Origin: Asticcacaulis sp. YBE204 | GTDB taxonomy: Bacteria; Pseudomonadota; Alphaproteobacteria; Caulobacterales; Caulobacteraceae | Assembly: GCF_000495855.1 (NCBI RefSeq) | Contig: NZ_AWGF01000013.1 | Coordinates: 1 to 64,000, forward strand | Direction: 5' to 3' | Length of the DNA: 64,000 bases | In this document: one piece after another, positions 16,490-25,894 of the stretch | Layout of the letters: the number at the start of each line of letters is the position of its first letter | Position numbering within the stretch: position 1 is the stretch's first letter | Notes under the pieces: model-generated | The model's database searches: none | What the model was told of the DNA's origin: nothing | The model's input: only the letters and a program-made list of their open reading frames with translations | Translations under genes and position numbers: made by a program

Positions 16490-17827
16490 ATGCGCGATAA
16501 AGACAAAACGAAGCGCCGGATCATCGACTACCGCATGATCTGGCGGTGGCACTTTTACGCGGGCCTGTTCTGCATCCCGTTCGTCATCATCCTGTCGATC
16601 ACCGGTCCGATCTATCTGTTCAAACCGCAGATCGAGGCGATGATCGACCGTCCTTACGACCACATAGCCCGAACCGGCCGCGTTCAGCCCTTGTCGGCGC
16701 AGGTGGAGGGCGCGCTGGCCGCCTTCCCCAACGCCACATTTCAGGCGGTGGAGGTGCGGCAGGACCGCGCCGACGCCGCGCGCGTCATCCTCAGCGAAGA
16801 TGGCGAGAAACTGCGCGTCTATGTGCATCCGGAAAACCTGATGGTGCTGAAATCGGTCAAGGACGAAGACCGGTTCATGAACATCATCAAGACGATCCAC
16901 GGCGAACTGGTCATGGGTCAGTTCGGCACCTTGCTGGTCGAACTGGCGGCAAGCTGGGCGCTGGTCATGATCATCACAGGGCTTTACCTGTGGTGGCCGC
17001 GCGAACGCACGGGACTGGCCGGGGTGTTGTGGCCCCGGCTGTCTCTGGGCCGTAAGGTCTTCTGGCGCGACCTGCACGGTGTGACGGGCATCTATGTGTC
17101 GTTCTTCGCGGTGGTCCTCCTGCTGACCGGCTTGCCGTGGACCACGGTCTGGGGCGCGGGCTTCAAAACCTTCCGGCAGGCGGTCGTCGCGCAACCGGCG
17201 GACTGGTCCACCAGCCGCGCCGCCGACAAGGCGGCCGGTCACGAAGGTCATGTCGGACACGAAAACCCGGCGGCATCGTCGATCAAGGGCCTGACCGACC
17301 TGACCTTTATCAATCCGATGGTCGAGACCCTGCGCGCGGCAGATCTGCCGCCGTCGGTCATGATGGTCGCCCCCGCTAAGGGCAAACCGTGGCAGGGGGT
17401 GTCTCAGACGCCTAACCGCCCGCAAGCCGTAACCGTGACCTTTGACCCTATGGGCGACATAGAACGCGTCACGACCTTCGGCGACAAGCCGCTGATCGAT
17501 CAGGTTGTGGGGGTCGGCATCGCGGCTCACGAAGGTCAGTTGTTCGGTGTTTTCAATCAGATACTGGGTCTGCTGACCGCTCTGGGGTTGATTACGCTCT
17601 GCGTATCGGCGGTCGTCATGTGGTGGCAAAGACGCCCCGATCCAAACCGGCTGGGTACGCCCCTGCGTTTACCGGATGAGCGGCTAGGGGTCGGACTGGA
17701 GGCACTCATCGTCGGTCTCGGTCTTTTTCTGCCGATGATGGGCCTCTGCCTTATCAGCGTCGGATTGCTGGAGTTTCTGGTTTTGCGGCGTATCGTACCG
17801 GTCAGGGACTGGCTGGGGTTGAGATAG
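16490..17827 (+). CDS. PepSY-associated transmembrane protein, probable haem-type metal reductase
   Basis: A 445-residue inner-membrane protein with four main hydrophobic segments (about 19-45, 145-168, 198-220, 349-375) plus a C-terminal hydrophobic region. Conserved helix histidines occur in WRWHFYAG, KTIHGEL, RDLHGVTG and AAHEGQLFG, the pattern of PepSY/FoxB-FpvG-type proteins that bind haem and reduce siderophore-bound iron in the periplasm. An extra His-rich loop, GHEGHVGHE (about 257-265), could bind metal. The ATG follows the receptor's stop directly, indicating tight coupling. I infer that it releases metal imported by the receptor; copper reduction is the main alternative. Confidence 0.85.
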   Translation: MRDKDKTKRRIIDYRMIWRWHFYAGLFCIPFVIILSITGPIYLFKPQIEAMIDRPYDHIARTGRVQPLSAQVEGALAAFPNATFQAVEVRQDRADAARVILSEDGEKLRVYVHPENLMVLKSVKDEDRFMNIIKTIHGELVMGQFGTLLVELAASWALVMIITGLYLWWPRERTGLAGVLWPRLSLGRKVFWRDLHGVTGIYVSFFAVVLLLTGLPWTTVWGAGFKTFRQAVVAQPADWSTSRAADKAAGHEGHVGHENPAASSIKGLTDLTFINPMVETLRAADLPPSVMMVAPAKGKPWQGVSQTPNRPQAVTVTFDPMGDIERVTTFGDKPLIDQVVGVGIAAHEGQLFGVFNQILGLLTALGLITLCVSAVVMWWQRRPDPNRLGTPLRLPDERLGVGLEALIVGLGLFLPMMGLCLISVGLLEFLVLRRIVPVRDWLGLR

Positions 17828-17951
17828 AGTCGTTGGCGCTTTCCGATGCCTCTCCGGTCACATAGTCCATGCTATCGCCAGGCGAGCGCGGCGGATCGAC
17901 AGGCTTGCAACCTGAAAGCAAAATAACGATTGTGAACAGCAAGTGTTTCAT
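17802..17951 (-). CDS. 49-residue lipoprotein
   Basis: A short reading frame encodes MKHLLFTIVILLSGCK at its N-terminus: a positively charged start, a hydrophobic core and the lipobox LLSGC (C15), followed by a 34-residue Pro/Ser/Asp-rich tail ending STPASP. It looks like a genuine small lipoprotein anchored to a membrane. It overlaps the 3' end of the PepSY gene by 26 bp, convergently. A GGA stretch lies just before the ATG, and the leader contains a tandem 23-bp duplication. No function is known; proximity to the metal cassette is suggestive only. It would be missed by length cut-offs. Confidence 0.7.
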   Translation of the reverse strand: MKHLLFTIVILLSGCKPVDPPRSPGDSMDYVTGEASESANDSISTPASP

Positions 17952-17956
17952 TTTTT

Positions 17957-18002
17957 CCAACTTAACCCAAGCCAAATAACCAACTTAACCCAAGCCAAAT
18001 AA
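17957..18002. repeat. Perfect tandem duplication of 23 bp
   Basis: Two identical 23-bp units (17957-17979 and 17980-18002) lie head to tail. They occupy nearly the whole space between the lpdA terminator and the ATG of the small lipoprotein, so they make up its promoter/leader region. Each unit contains the 12-mer TTAACCCAAGCC, which also occurs at 25631-25642 before rpmF. Confidence 0.95.
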
Positions 18003-18032
18003 AAAGCCGCTGCGTTTCCGCAGCGGCTTTTT
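18001..18032 (-). terminator. Strong terminator downstream of lpdA
   Basis: A perfect 14-bp stem (18001-18014 with 18019-18032) has a TTTC loop and A/T tails on both sides, so it can work in either direction. On the minus strand it closes the pdh-lpd unit. Confidence 0.92.
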
Positions 18033-18042
18033 ATTTGAAGAT

Positions 18043-18140
18043 TTAACCACGGATGTTCAAGGATATGGCCGCTTCGCGTCCATGAACATGGATATCCGTG
18101 TCGCCGCCGAAGGCGGCATCCGTGCCTTATCCGTGGCTAA
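18043..18140. repeat. 98-bp composite palindromic element
   Basis: The outer arms (TTAACCACGGAT at 18043-18054 and ATCCGTGGCTAA at 18129-18140) match at 11 of 12 positions. Inside are two compact hairpins: TCCATG-AA-CATGGA (18079-18092) and GCCGCC-GAA-GGCGGC (18103-18117). The ATCCGTG and CACGGAT words recur. The structure resembles dispersed REP/MITE-like palindromes placed after genes. It starts 4 bp beyond the lpdA stop. Confidence 0.7.
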
Positions 18141-18143
18141 TCC

Positions 18144-19544
18144 TTACAGGTTGATCATCCGACCGTCTGCGTCGAGCGACGCTTCAAGGATGGCTTCCGA
18201 CATGGTCGGGTGCGGGAACACCGTCCCTTGCAGGTCTTCTTCCGTCGCTTCCATGGTGATGGCCAGACAGAAACCCTGCACCATTTCGGTCACGTTCGCC
18301 CCGATCAGGTGCGCACCCAGAAGCGCGCCGGTCTTCTTGTCGAAGATCACCTTGACGAAACCGCCCGGTTCACCGGCGGCGATCGCCTTGCCGTTGGCCT
18401 TGAACGGGAAGCGACCGATCTTGACATCGAGACCCTTTTCCTTGGCGCCCTGCTCGGTAATACCGACCGAGGCGACTTCCGGGGTGGCGTAGGTACAGCC
18501 CGGAATCGGCGGATTGAGGTTCGACAGCTTCTTGCCGGCCATATAGTCGGCGGCGTGAACGGCTTCGTGCGAAGCCTTGTGCGCCAGCCAGGGCGGCCCG
18601 GCACAGTCGCCGATGGCGTAAAGGCCCTTGACGTTGGTCTTGCCGTGGCTGTCGTTTTTGACGTGACCGCGGTCCATCTCGACGCCCAGCTTTTCCAGAC
18701 CGAGGTTTTCGGTATTGGCCACGATGCCGACGGCGACGATGCAGCCTTCGGCTTCGAGGATTTCCGACTTGCCGCCGATTTCGACCGAAACCTTGACGCC
18801 GGAACCGGACTTCTCGACCTTGGTCACCTTCGCGCCGATACGGAACTTGAAGCCGCGCTTTTCAAAGGCCTTCTGGGCCTCGGCGGAGACTTCCTTGTCC
18901 TCGACCGGCAGGATGCGATCCAGCGCTTCGACGACCGTGACTTCGGCACCGAGCGACCGGTAGAACGAGGCGAACTCGATCCCGATGGCGCCCGAACCGA
19001 TGACGACCAGCGACTTCGGCATCGACTTCGGCGTCAGGGCGTTGCGGTAGGTCCAGATACGGTCGCCGTCAGACACCGCGCCGATGGCGGGGATCTCACG
19101 GGCGCGGGCACCGACGGCCAGCATGACGTTCTTGGCCTCGACGACCTGTTCGCCGCCCTTGTTAAGCTTGACGACGACCTTGGGGGCGTCCTTGCCGGGT
19201 TCCAGCGTAGCGAAGCCCTCGATCACGTCGATCTTGTTCTTCTTCATCAGGTAGCCGACGCCGCCATTGAGCTGCTTGGCCACCGCGCGCGAACGCGAGA
19301 CCACCTTCTCAAAGTCGAAGCCGGGCTTTTCGCCGGTCAGGCCGTAATCGCCCAGATGGTTGATCTTATCGAACACTTCAGCCGATTTCAGCAGCGCCTT
19401 GGTGGGGATACAACCCCAGTTCAGGCAAATGCCGCCCAGCAGTTCGCGCTCGACGATGGCGACCTTAAGGCCGTTCTGAGAGGCGCGGATCGCGCCCTCG
19501 TAACCGCCGGGGCCGGAGCCGATCACAACGAGATCATAAGCCAT
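18144..19544 (-). CDS. lpdA: Dihydrolipoyl dehydrogenase (E3)
   Basis: A 466-residue FAD flavoenzyme that reoxidises dihydrolipoamide with NAD+ in the pyruvate dehydrogenase complex, and probably in other 2-oxoacid complexes. The FAD loop GSGPGGYEGA is at the N-terminus, the redox disulfide lies in GGICLNWGCIPTKAL (C40, C45), and the C-terminal catalytic His-Glu pair is in FPHPTMSEAI. Length is typical. AAGGAG precedes the ATG at good spacing. It is the last gene of pdhA-pdhB-pdhC-lpdA, 12 bp after pdhC. Confidence 0.97.
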   Translation of the reverse strand: MAYDLVVIGSGPGGYEGAIRASQNGLKVAIVERELLGGICLNWGCIPTKALLKSAEVFDKINHLGDYGLTGEKPGFDFEKVVSRSRAVAKQLNGGVGYLMKKNKIDVIEGFATLEPGKDAPKVVVKLNKGGEQVVEAKNVMLAVGARAREIPAIGAVSDGDRIWTYRNALTPKSMPKSLVVIGSGAIGIEFASFYRSLGAEVTVVEALDRILPVEDKEVSAEAQKAFEKRGFKFRIGAKVTKVEKSGSGVKVSVEIGGKSEILEAEGCIVAVGIVANTENLGLEKLGVEMDRGHVKNDSHGKTNVKGLYAIGDCAGPPWLAHKASHEAVHAADYMAGKKLSNLNPPIPGCTYATPEVASVGITEQGAKEKGLDVKIGRFPFKANGKAIAAGEPGGFVKVIFDKKTGALLGAHLIGANVTEMVQGFCLAITMEATEEDLQGTVFPHPTMSEAILEASLDADGRMINL

Positions 19545-19556
19545 GTGATATGCTCC

Positions 19557-20819
19557 TTAAGCCAGCATCTTGATGGGGTCTTCGAGAAGCCCCTTCAGCG
19601 CGGTGATGTATTTCGCACCGACCGAACCATCGACCACGCGGTGATCGCAGGTCAGGGTCACGGTCATGACCGTGGCGACGGCCAGCGCGCCGTTCTTGAC
19701 GACCGGACGCTGTTCACCGGCGCCAACCGACAGGATGCAGCCCTGCGGCTCGTTGATGATCGAGGCGAACTGCTTGATGCCGAACATGCCGAGGTTGGAC
19801 ACGCTGAACGTACCGCCCTGGAATTCTTCGGGTTTCAGCTTCATGTCGCGGGCGCGCGCCGCCAGATCCTTGGTCTCCTTGGCGATTTGCGCCAGAGACT
19901 TGGTTTCGGCCTTACGGACGATCGGGGTGATCAGGCCGCCGTCGATGGCGACCGCCATGGCGATGTCGGCATGGTGATGCAGCGCGATGCCTTCGGGGGT
20001 GAAGGAGGCATTGGCTTCCGGCACCTGCTTGAGCGCCAGCGCCACAGCCTTGATGACGATGTCGTTGACCGAGACCTTGATGCCCTGAGCTTCCAGCGCC
20101 GTGTTGATCTTGGTCCGCGCCGCCAGCAGGTTGTCGAGTTCGATGTCGACGGTCAGCGGGAAGTGCGGGATGTCACGGAACGACTCGGTCAGGCGACGGG
20201 CAATGACCTTGCGCATATTGTTGAGCGGCACGAGGTCGTAGGAACCCGGCGCGATGCCCATTTGCTCAAGGCTCTGGACCTTGCGCGGTTCGGCGGCAGC
20301 GGTCGAGGCAGTGGCAGGTGCCGAACCGGCCTTGCCCGTGCCCGACGCCAGAGCGGCTTCGATGTCGCGCTTGATGATACGGCCATGCGGACCGGTGCCC
20401 TTGAGCAGTTTGAGATCGAGCTTGTTGATCTCGGCCAGACGGCGGGCCAGCGGCGACGCAGCGACGCGCGAACCCGAAACGGCAGGCGCCGCAACCGGAG
20501 CCGGTGCCGCAGCGGCTTTGGGCGCCTCGGCGGCTTTCGGTGCTTCGGCGGCGGGGGTCGCTTTCGGGGCCGGGGCGGCATCGCCACCCGACAGTTTGGC
20601 GATCGGCGTATTGACCTTCACGCCTTCGGTTCCGGCTTCGACGAGGATGGCCTCGATCGTGCCTTCGTCGACGGCTTCGACTTCCATCGTCGCCTTGTCG
20701 GTTTCGATTTCCGCGATCACGTCACCGGCGGCGACGGTGTCGCCGACCTTGACGTGCCACTTGGCCAGAATGCCCTCTTCCATCGTAGGCGAGAGCGCCG
20801 GCATCAGAATATCGGTCAT
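19557..20819 (-). CDS. pdhC: Pyruvate dehydrogenase E2, dihydrolipoamide acetyltransferase
   Basis: A 420-residue core subunit. One N-terminal lipoyl domain (1-80) carries the lipoylated lysine in [10 protein letters not shown] (K42). An Ala/Pro-rich linker, a peripheral-subunit-binding domain (about 125-165, [16 protein letters not shown]) and the acetyltransferase domain with [12 protein letters not shown] near the C-terminus follow. It transfers acetyl groups from lipoamide to CoA. The start is the ATG at 20819, giving the family N-terminus [13 protein letters not shown]; longer in-frame starts run into pdhB. It begins 10 bp after pdhB. Its lipoyl domain closely resembles that of PdhB in protein and DNA. 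Confidence 0.96.
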   Translation of the reverse strand: MTDILMPALSPTMEEGILAKWHVKVGDTVAAGDVIAEIETDKATMEVEAVDEGTIEAILVEAGTEGVKVNTPIAKLSGGDAAPAPKATPAAEAPKAAEAPKAAAAPAPVAAPAVSGSRVAASPLARRLAEINKLDLKLLKGTGPHGRIIKRDIEAALASGTGKAGSAPATASTAAAEPRKVQSLEQMGIAPGSYDLVPLNNMRKVIARRLTESFRDIPHFPLTVDIELDNLLAARTKINTALEAQGIKVSVNDIVIKAVALALKQVPEANASFTPEGIALHHHADIAMAVAIDGGLITPIVRKAETKSLAQIAKETKDLAARARDMKLKPEEFQGGTFSVSNLGMFGIKQFASIINEPQGCILSVGAGEQRPVVKNGALAVATVMTVTLTCDHRVVDGSVGAKYITALKGLLEDPIKMLA

Positions 20820-20829
20820 GGCGCTTCCC

Positions 20830-22185
20830 TTACTTGTACGAGACTTGCTTGACGGCGGCGATGATCTTCTCAACGCTGGGGACCGTCAGGGCTTCGAGGT
20901 TGGCGGCGTAAGGCATCGGCACGTCTTCCTGGTGGACACGCGCGGGCGGTGCATCCAGATCGTCGAAGGCTTCGGCGGTGACGCGGGCGGCGATTTCGGC
21001 ACCGACACCGCATGGGCCCCAGCCTTCTTCGACGGTGACCAGACGGTTGGTCTTCTTCACCGAGGCGATGACCGTATCGGTGTCCAGCGGACGGAGCGTC
21101 CGCAGGTTGACGACTTCGGCGTCGATGCCTTCTTCGGCAAGCTTTTCAGCGGCCTTGAGTGCGAAACCGACCATGCGCGAGTGCGCGACGATGGTGACGT
21201 CCTTGCCCTCTTTCTGGATCTTCGCCTTGCCGATCGGCAGGACGAAATCATCGCCGCCTTCGGGGATGTCGAATTCCAGACCGTACATCATTTCGTGCTC
21301 AAGGAACACGATGGGGTTCGGGTCGCGGATCGCGGCCTTCATCAGGCCCTTGGCGTCAGCGGCGTCGTAAGGTGCGATAACCTTCAGACCCGGGACGTTG
21401 GCGTACCATGCCGAATAGTCCTGAGAGTGCTGCGCGCCCACGCGGGCGGCGGCACCGTTCGGACCGCGGAAGACGATCGACGACTTGATCTGACCGCCGG
21501 ACATGTAGAGCGTCTTGGCGGACGAGTTCAGGATGTGGTCGATGGCCTGCATGGCGAAGTTGAAGGTCATGAACTCGATGATCGGCTTCAGACCGGCCAT
21601 GGCCGCGCCCGAACCGATACCGGCAAAGCCCATTTCGGTGATCGGGGTGTCGATGACGCGGCGGTCGCCGAACTCTTCGAGCAGGCCGCGCGAGACCTTG
21701 TAAGCGCCCTGATACTGGGCCACTTCTTCACCCATCAGGAAGACGCGGTCGTCGCGGCGCATTTCTTCGGCCATGGCGTCACGGAGCGCGTCACGGACCG
21801 TGATCTTGACCGTCGGAGTGCCTTCGGGCCAGTCGGGTTGGCTGTCCACCGGAGCCGCAACCGGCTTCGGCGCGGCAGCCGCCACAGGGGCAGGCGCGGC
21901 TTCGGCGGTGGCAGGAGCCACTTCGGTTTTCGGGGCCGGGGCGCTTTCGCCGCCTTCGAGGCGGGCGATCGGCGTATTGACCTTGACGCCTTCGGTACCG
22001 GCTTCGATCAGGATGGCTTCGATGACGCCTTCGTCTACGGCTTCGACTTCCATCGTCGCCTTGTCGGTTTCGATTTCGGCGATCACGTCGCCCGCCGAAA
22101 CGGTGTCACCGGCTTTCACCAGCCATTTGGAAAGGGTGCCTTCCTCCATCGTGGGAGAAAGCGCGGGCATAAGAATGTCGGTCAT
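20830..22185 (-). CDS. pdhB: Pyruvate dehydrogenase E1 beta subunit with lipoyl domain
   Basis: A 451-residue subunit. The N-terminal 80 residues form a lipoyl domain with K42 in [10 protein letters not shown], joined by an Ala/Pro linker (about 85-125) to the E1-beta transketolase-like domains, including [16 protein letters not shown] and the [17 protein letters not shown] segment. With PdhA it decarboxylates pyruvate using thiamine diphosphate. A lipoyl-bearing E1 beta is characteristic of alphaproteobacteria such as Caulobacter and Sinorhizobium. It lies 5 bp after pdhA. Confidence 0.96.
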   Translation of the reverse strand: MTDILMPALSPTMEEGTLSKWLVKAGDTVSAGDVIAEIETDKATMEVEAVDEGVIEAILIEAGTEGVKVNTPIARLEGGESAPAPKTEVAPATAEAAPAPVAAAAPKPVAAPVDSQPDWPEGTPTVKITVRDALRDAMAEEMRRDDRVFLMGEEVAQYQGAYKVSRGLLEEFGDRRVIDTPITEMGFAGIGSGAAMAGLKPIIEFMTFNFAMQAIDHILNSSAKTLYMSGGQIKSSIVFRGPNGAAARVGAQHSQDYSAWYANVPGLKVIAPYDAADAKGLMKAAIRDPNPIVFLEHEMMYGLEFDIPEGGDDFVLPIGKAKIQKEGKDVTIVAHSRMVGFALKAAEKLAEEGIDAEVVNLRTLRPLDTDTVIASVKKTNRLVTVEEGWGPCGVGAEIAARVTAEAFDDLDAPPARVHQEDVPMPYAANLEALTVPSVEKIIAAVKQVSYK

Positions 22186-22190
22186 GGAGA

Positions 22191-23207
22191 TTATGCCTCG
22201 AGATAAACGTCGGTGTACAGTTCGGACGGATCGGGTTCGGGGCTGGTCTGAGCGAACTCGACGGCCTCCAGAACGATCGCCTTGATCTCATTGTCGATGG
22301 CCTTGATTTCGGCCTCTTCGACGCCCGCCTGCTCCAGCATCGTCTTGATGTGGTCGATCGGGTCGCGGGTCGTCTTGACCTCGTCGACCTCTTCCTTGGA
22401 ACGGTACTTCGCCGGGTCGGACATCGAGTGGCCGCGGTAGCGATAGGTCTTCATTTCAAGGATGTAGGGGCCCTTGCCTGAACGGGCGTATTCGGCGGCC
22501 TTTTCGGCAGCGGCCTTGACGGCGAACACGTCCATGCCGTCGACGGTTTCGCCGGGGATGCCGAACGAGGCGCCGCGCTGCGACAGGTTGGTCGTGGCCG
22601 AGGCGCGGGCGAGCGACGTGCCCATGGCGTATTCGTTGTTTTCGATCACGTACACGACCGGCAGCTTCCACAGCTGGGCCATATTGAAGCTCTCGTAGAC
22701 CTGACCCTGGTTGGCCGCGCCGTCACCGAAATAGGTGAAGGAGACGTTGCCATTGCCCTTATAGAAGTCGGCGAAGGCCAGACCGGTGCCGAGCGAGACC
22801 TGTGCACCGACGATACCGTGACCGCCGAAGAAGCCGGTTTCGATGTCGAACATGTGCATCGAGCCGCCCTTGCCCTTGGACGAACCGCCGGCGCGGCCGG
22901 TCAGTTCGGCCATGACGGCCTTGGGGTCCATGCCCGCGGCCAGCATGTGGCCGTGGTCGCGGTAACCGGTGATGACCTGATCGCCATCGATCGAAGCGGC
23001 TTCCATGCCGACGGCGACGGCTTCCTGACCGATATACAGGTGGCAGAAGCCCCCGATCAGGCCCATGCCATACAGCTGACCGGCGCGCTCTTCGAAGCGG
23101 CGGATCAGAACCATTTCACGGTAATATTTGAGGAGTTCGTCTTTGGAGACGTTGCGGAGTGCGGAACCCTGGGCTCCGGAGTCGTTGGCCTTGGCGGCAC
23201 GCGCCAT
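22191..23207 (-). CDS. pdhA: Pyruvate dehydrogenase E1 alpha subunit
   Basis: A 338-residue thiamine-diphosphate enzyme subunit. The TPP/Mg motif appears as GDGAANQGQ ... [11 protein letters not shown], and the phosphorylation-loop-like region [16 protein letters not shown] is conserved. It pairs with PdhB to oxidatively decarboxylate pyruvate and acetylate E2 lipoamide. AGGGAGG lies just before the ATG. It is the first gene of the pdh-lpd unit, so the unit's promoter is likely in the 256-bp gap upstream. Confidence 0.96.
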   Translation of the reverse strand: MARAAKANDSGAQGSALRNVSKDELLKYYREMVLIRRFEERAGQLYGMGLIGGFCHLYIGQEAVAVGMEAASIDGDQVITGYRDHGHMLAAGMDPKAVMAELTGRAGGSSKGKGGSMHMFDIETGFFGGHGIVGAQVSLGTGLAFADFYKGNGNVSFTYFGDGAANQGQVYESFNMAQLWKLPVVYVIENNEYAMGTSLARASATTNLSQRGASFGIPGETVDGMDVFAVKAAAEKAAEYARSGKGPYILEMKTYRYRGHSMSDPAKYRSKEEVDEVKTTRDPIDHIKTMLEQAGVEEAEIKAIDNEIKAIVLEAVEFAQTSPEPDPSELYTDVYLEA

Positions 23208-23398
23208 AAAAACCTCCCTAGGCTAAATATTCACGTCCTGAGACCAGCGGTGCGCGGGCCCGAAGACGGCAAATCAAAAAGTCCGGTCCGAATAAGAGAC
23301 CGCTCGCCTTAAATACGCGCTTGAAATCTGTGTTTTTGACCCGACCGCATAATTGCCGCTTACGTCAAAGACGGGAAAATGCAACGGGTTAAGCACAA

Positions 23399-23414
23399 CG
23401 ACACGCGCGTGTCG
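23399..23414. promoter_or_regulatory. 16-bp perfect GC palindrome upstream of pdhA
   Basis: CGACACGCGCGTGTCG is perfectly self-complementary. It lies in the 256-bp gap between ftsB and pdhA, about 190 bp before the pdhA start. It may be an operator for the pdh unit or part of a transcript end for ftsB. Nothing else definite is visible in this gap except a small CCCC-TTT-GGGG hairpin (23452-23462) at the ftsB stop. Confidence 0.35.
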
Positions 23415-23463
23415 GCATCCCTCTTAGGAGAAGCGCGTGCTTACGTAAAGTCCCCTTTGGGGC

Positions 23464-23778
23464 TCACGAATTATGTGATGAGGGATTTTGATCGCGGATG
23501 ACGTATTCGTTGGGCGCATTGAGGCCCAAAAGAACACGAGCGCGTTCTTCAAGTAATTCCTTGGACAGGTTGTCCGTGCGCAAATAACGGGCGCGCGCTT
23601 CAAGATCTTTGCGCTCTGCCGACAGCTTTTGCAGCTGCGCCTGCTTTTCCGCCAGCTCGACCTGACGCGTTTCCTGCGAAAAGAAACCTTTGTCGCCCGT
23701 CAAATACTGAACGCTGCAATAGGTGAGAAATATAGCGATGATCGCGGTAGGCAAATACGGCCTCAATTTCTGTATCAC
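23464..23778 (-). CDS. ftsB: Cell-division protein FtsB (septum formation initiator)
   Basis: A small single-pass protein (104 residues from the GTG at 23778). A hydrophobic segment (about 9-25) is followed by a heptad-rich coiled coil (VELAEKQAQLQKLSAERKDL) and a Leu-rich end. FtsB bridges FtsL and FtsQ in the divisome. A TTG at 23820 would add 14 residues; I prefer the GTG because AAAGGG lies 8 bp upstream and the protein then begins VIQKLRPYLP as in relatives. It lies between eno and pdhA on the same strand, the usual alphaproteobacterial order. Confidence 0.85.
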   Translation of the reverse strand: MIQKLRPYLPTAIIAIFLTYCSVQYLTGDKGFFSQETRQVELAEKQAQLQKLSAERKDLEARARYLRTDNLSKELLEERARVLLGLNAPNEYVIRDQNPSSHNS

Positions 23779-23836
23779 GTCTTGCGCCCTTTCTGGACGG
23801 GAAACACTTTTCAGACGCAATTTTGCCCTTACGGGT

Positions 23837-23851
23837 TTAACAAACTGTTAC
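23837..23851. promoter_or_regulatory. Near-match CtrA-type site TTAA-N7-TTAC before ftsB
   Basis: TTAACAAACTGTTAC differs by one base from the TTAA-N7-TTAA consensus of the Caulobacter cell-cycle regulator CtrA. It lies about 60 bp before the ftsB start. One mismatch and no second copy make this tentative. Confidence 0.25.
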
Positions 23852-23891
23852 CGGATATGTCACTTGTACAGAAAGAATTTATCATAAAACG

Positions 23892-23924
23892 AGAGCGGCA
23901 CAGGAGGCCTGTGCCGCTCTTTTT
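23892..23924 (-). terminator. Terminator downstream of eno
   Basis: A perfect 13-bp stem (AGAGCGGCACAGG with CCTGTGCCGCTCT) and a 3-nt loop, with T residues on either side, lie about 50 bp after the eno stop and before ftsB. Confidence 0.85.
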
Positions 23925-23972
23925 AGCATTTGTGTAAAAACCGTTCCACTATGCGGGAACAGCGTTCCAGAC

Positions 23973-25322
<1,350 letters not shown>

Positions 25323-25357
25323 TTACCCGTAAACGAATCACCTGAATGTCCAAACAA

Positions 25358-25387
25358 AAACGCGGCCTCTTTGCAGAAGCCGCGTTT
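25358..25387 (-). terminator. Terminator of rpmF
   Basis: AAACGCGGC (25358-25366) pairs with GCCGCGTTT (25379-25387). On the minus strand it ends in GTTTTTGTTT, about 25 bp after the rpmF stop. Confidence 0.85.
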
Positions 25388-25411
25388 CCGTGTGTTCGGT
25401 CTAAGGAAACC

Positions 25412-25594
25412 TTAGTCTTTCTTCGGCGTCAGAACCTGACGGCCCTTGTAGATGCCGGTCTTCAGGTCAACGTGGTGCGGACGGCGCAGCTCGCCGGTGT
25501 CCTTGTCTTCCACGTAGGAGTTCGCGCCGAGCGCGTGGTGCGAGCGACGCATGTTGCGACGCGAGGGGGATACTTTGCGCTTAGGTACGGCCAT
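25412..25594 (-). CDS. rpmF: 50S ribosomal protein L32
   Basis: A 60-residue basic ribosomal protein. [20 protein letters not shown] at the N-terminus is the L32 hallmark, and the end reads [14 protein letters not shown]. The four zinc cysteines found in some L32 proteins are absent, as is common in alphaproteobacteria. GGAA precedes the ATG. It forms a one-gene unit with a clear terminator. Confidence 0.97.
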   Translation of the reverse strand: MAVPKRKVSPSRRNMRRSHHALGANSYVEDKDTGELRRPHHVDLKTGIYKGRQVLTPKKD

Positions 25595-25894
25595 TTCCGT
25601 CTCTCTTTTACAAGTGAGGCTCGATAAGCTTTAACCCAAGCCTTCAAGCGTATAACAGGGGATGAACGGGCAGAACCCGATCAGAAGGCGCGCCTTATGC
25701 CTCAAGACCGCGTACGGATCAAGGGCTTTCATAAGCTTTTCGCCAATAAAGTTAGCCCGCTTTATACAGGTCTTATTTTAGCGACGCAATTCAGCCCCAA
25801 TCCATTCAGACACTGTTCAGGTTGAAAAGCGTTAATGGACGCTAAGTGCTTCCCATTACGGGATCATCCCGTGACGGGCCTACAGGGTATTTCC
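25595..25894. other. Divergent intergenic region between rpmF and the glycine-zipper gene
   Basis: This 300-bp stretch carries the rpmF promoter (minus strand) and the promoter and leader of the secreted protein. The 12-mer TTAACCCAAGCC occurs at 25631-25642, shared with the tandem repeat at 18 kb. I see no RNA gene or further coding sequence. Confidence 0.5.
25858..25872. promoter_or_regulatory. Palindrome ACGGGAT-C-ATCCCGT in the leader of the glycine-zipper gene
   Basis: A perfect 7-1-7 inverted repeat lies 22 bp before the chosen ATG. Its right arm can instead pair with the following ACGGG (CCCGT-G-ACGGG), giving two mutually exclusive small hairpins. It could be an operator or a leader structure. 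Confidence 0.35.

Noticed and set aside
18210-20852. An 880-codon open frame on the plus strand opposite lpdA and pdhC
   Set aside because: It is antisense to two well-supported genes, has no recognisable domain, and long opposite-strand frames are common in GC-rich coding DNA.
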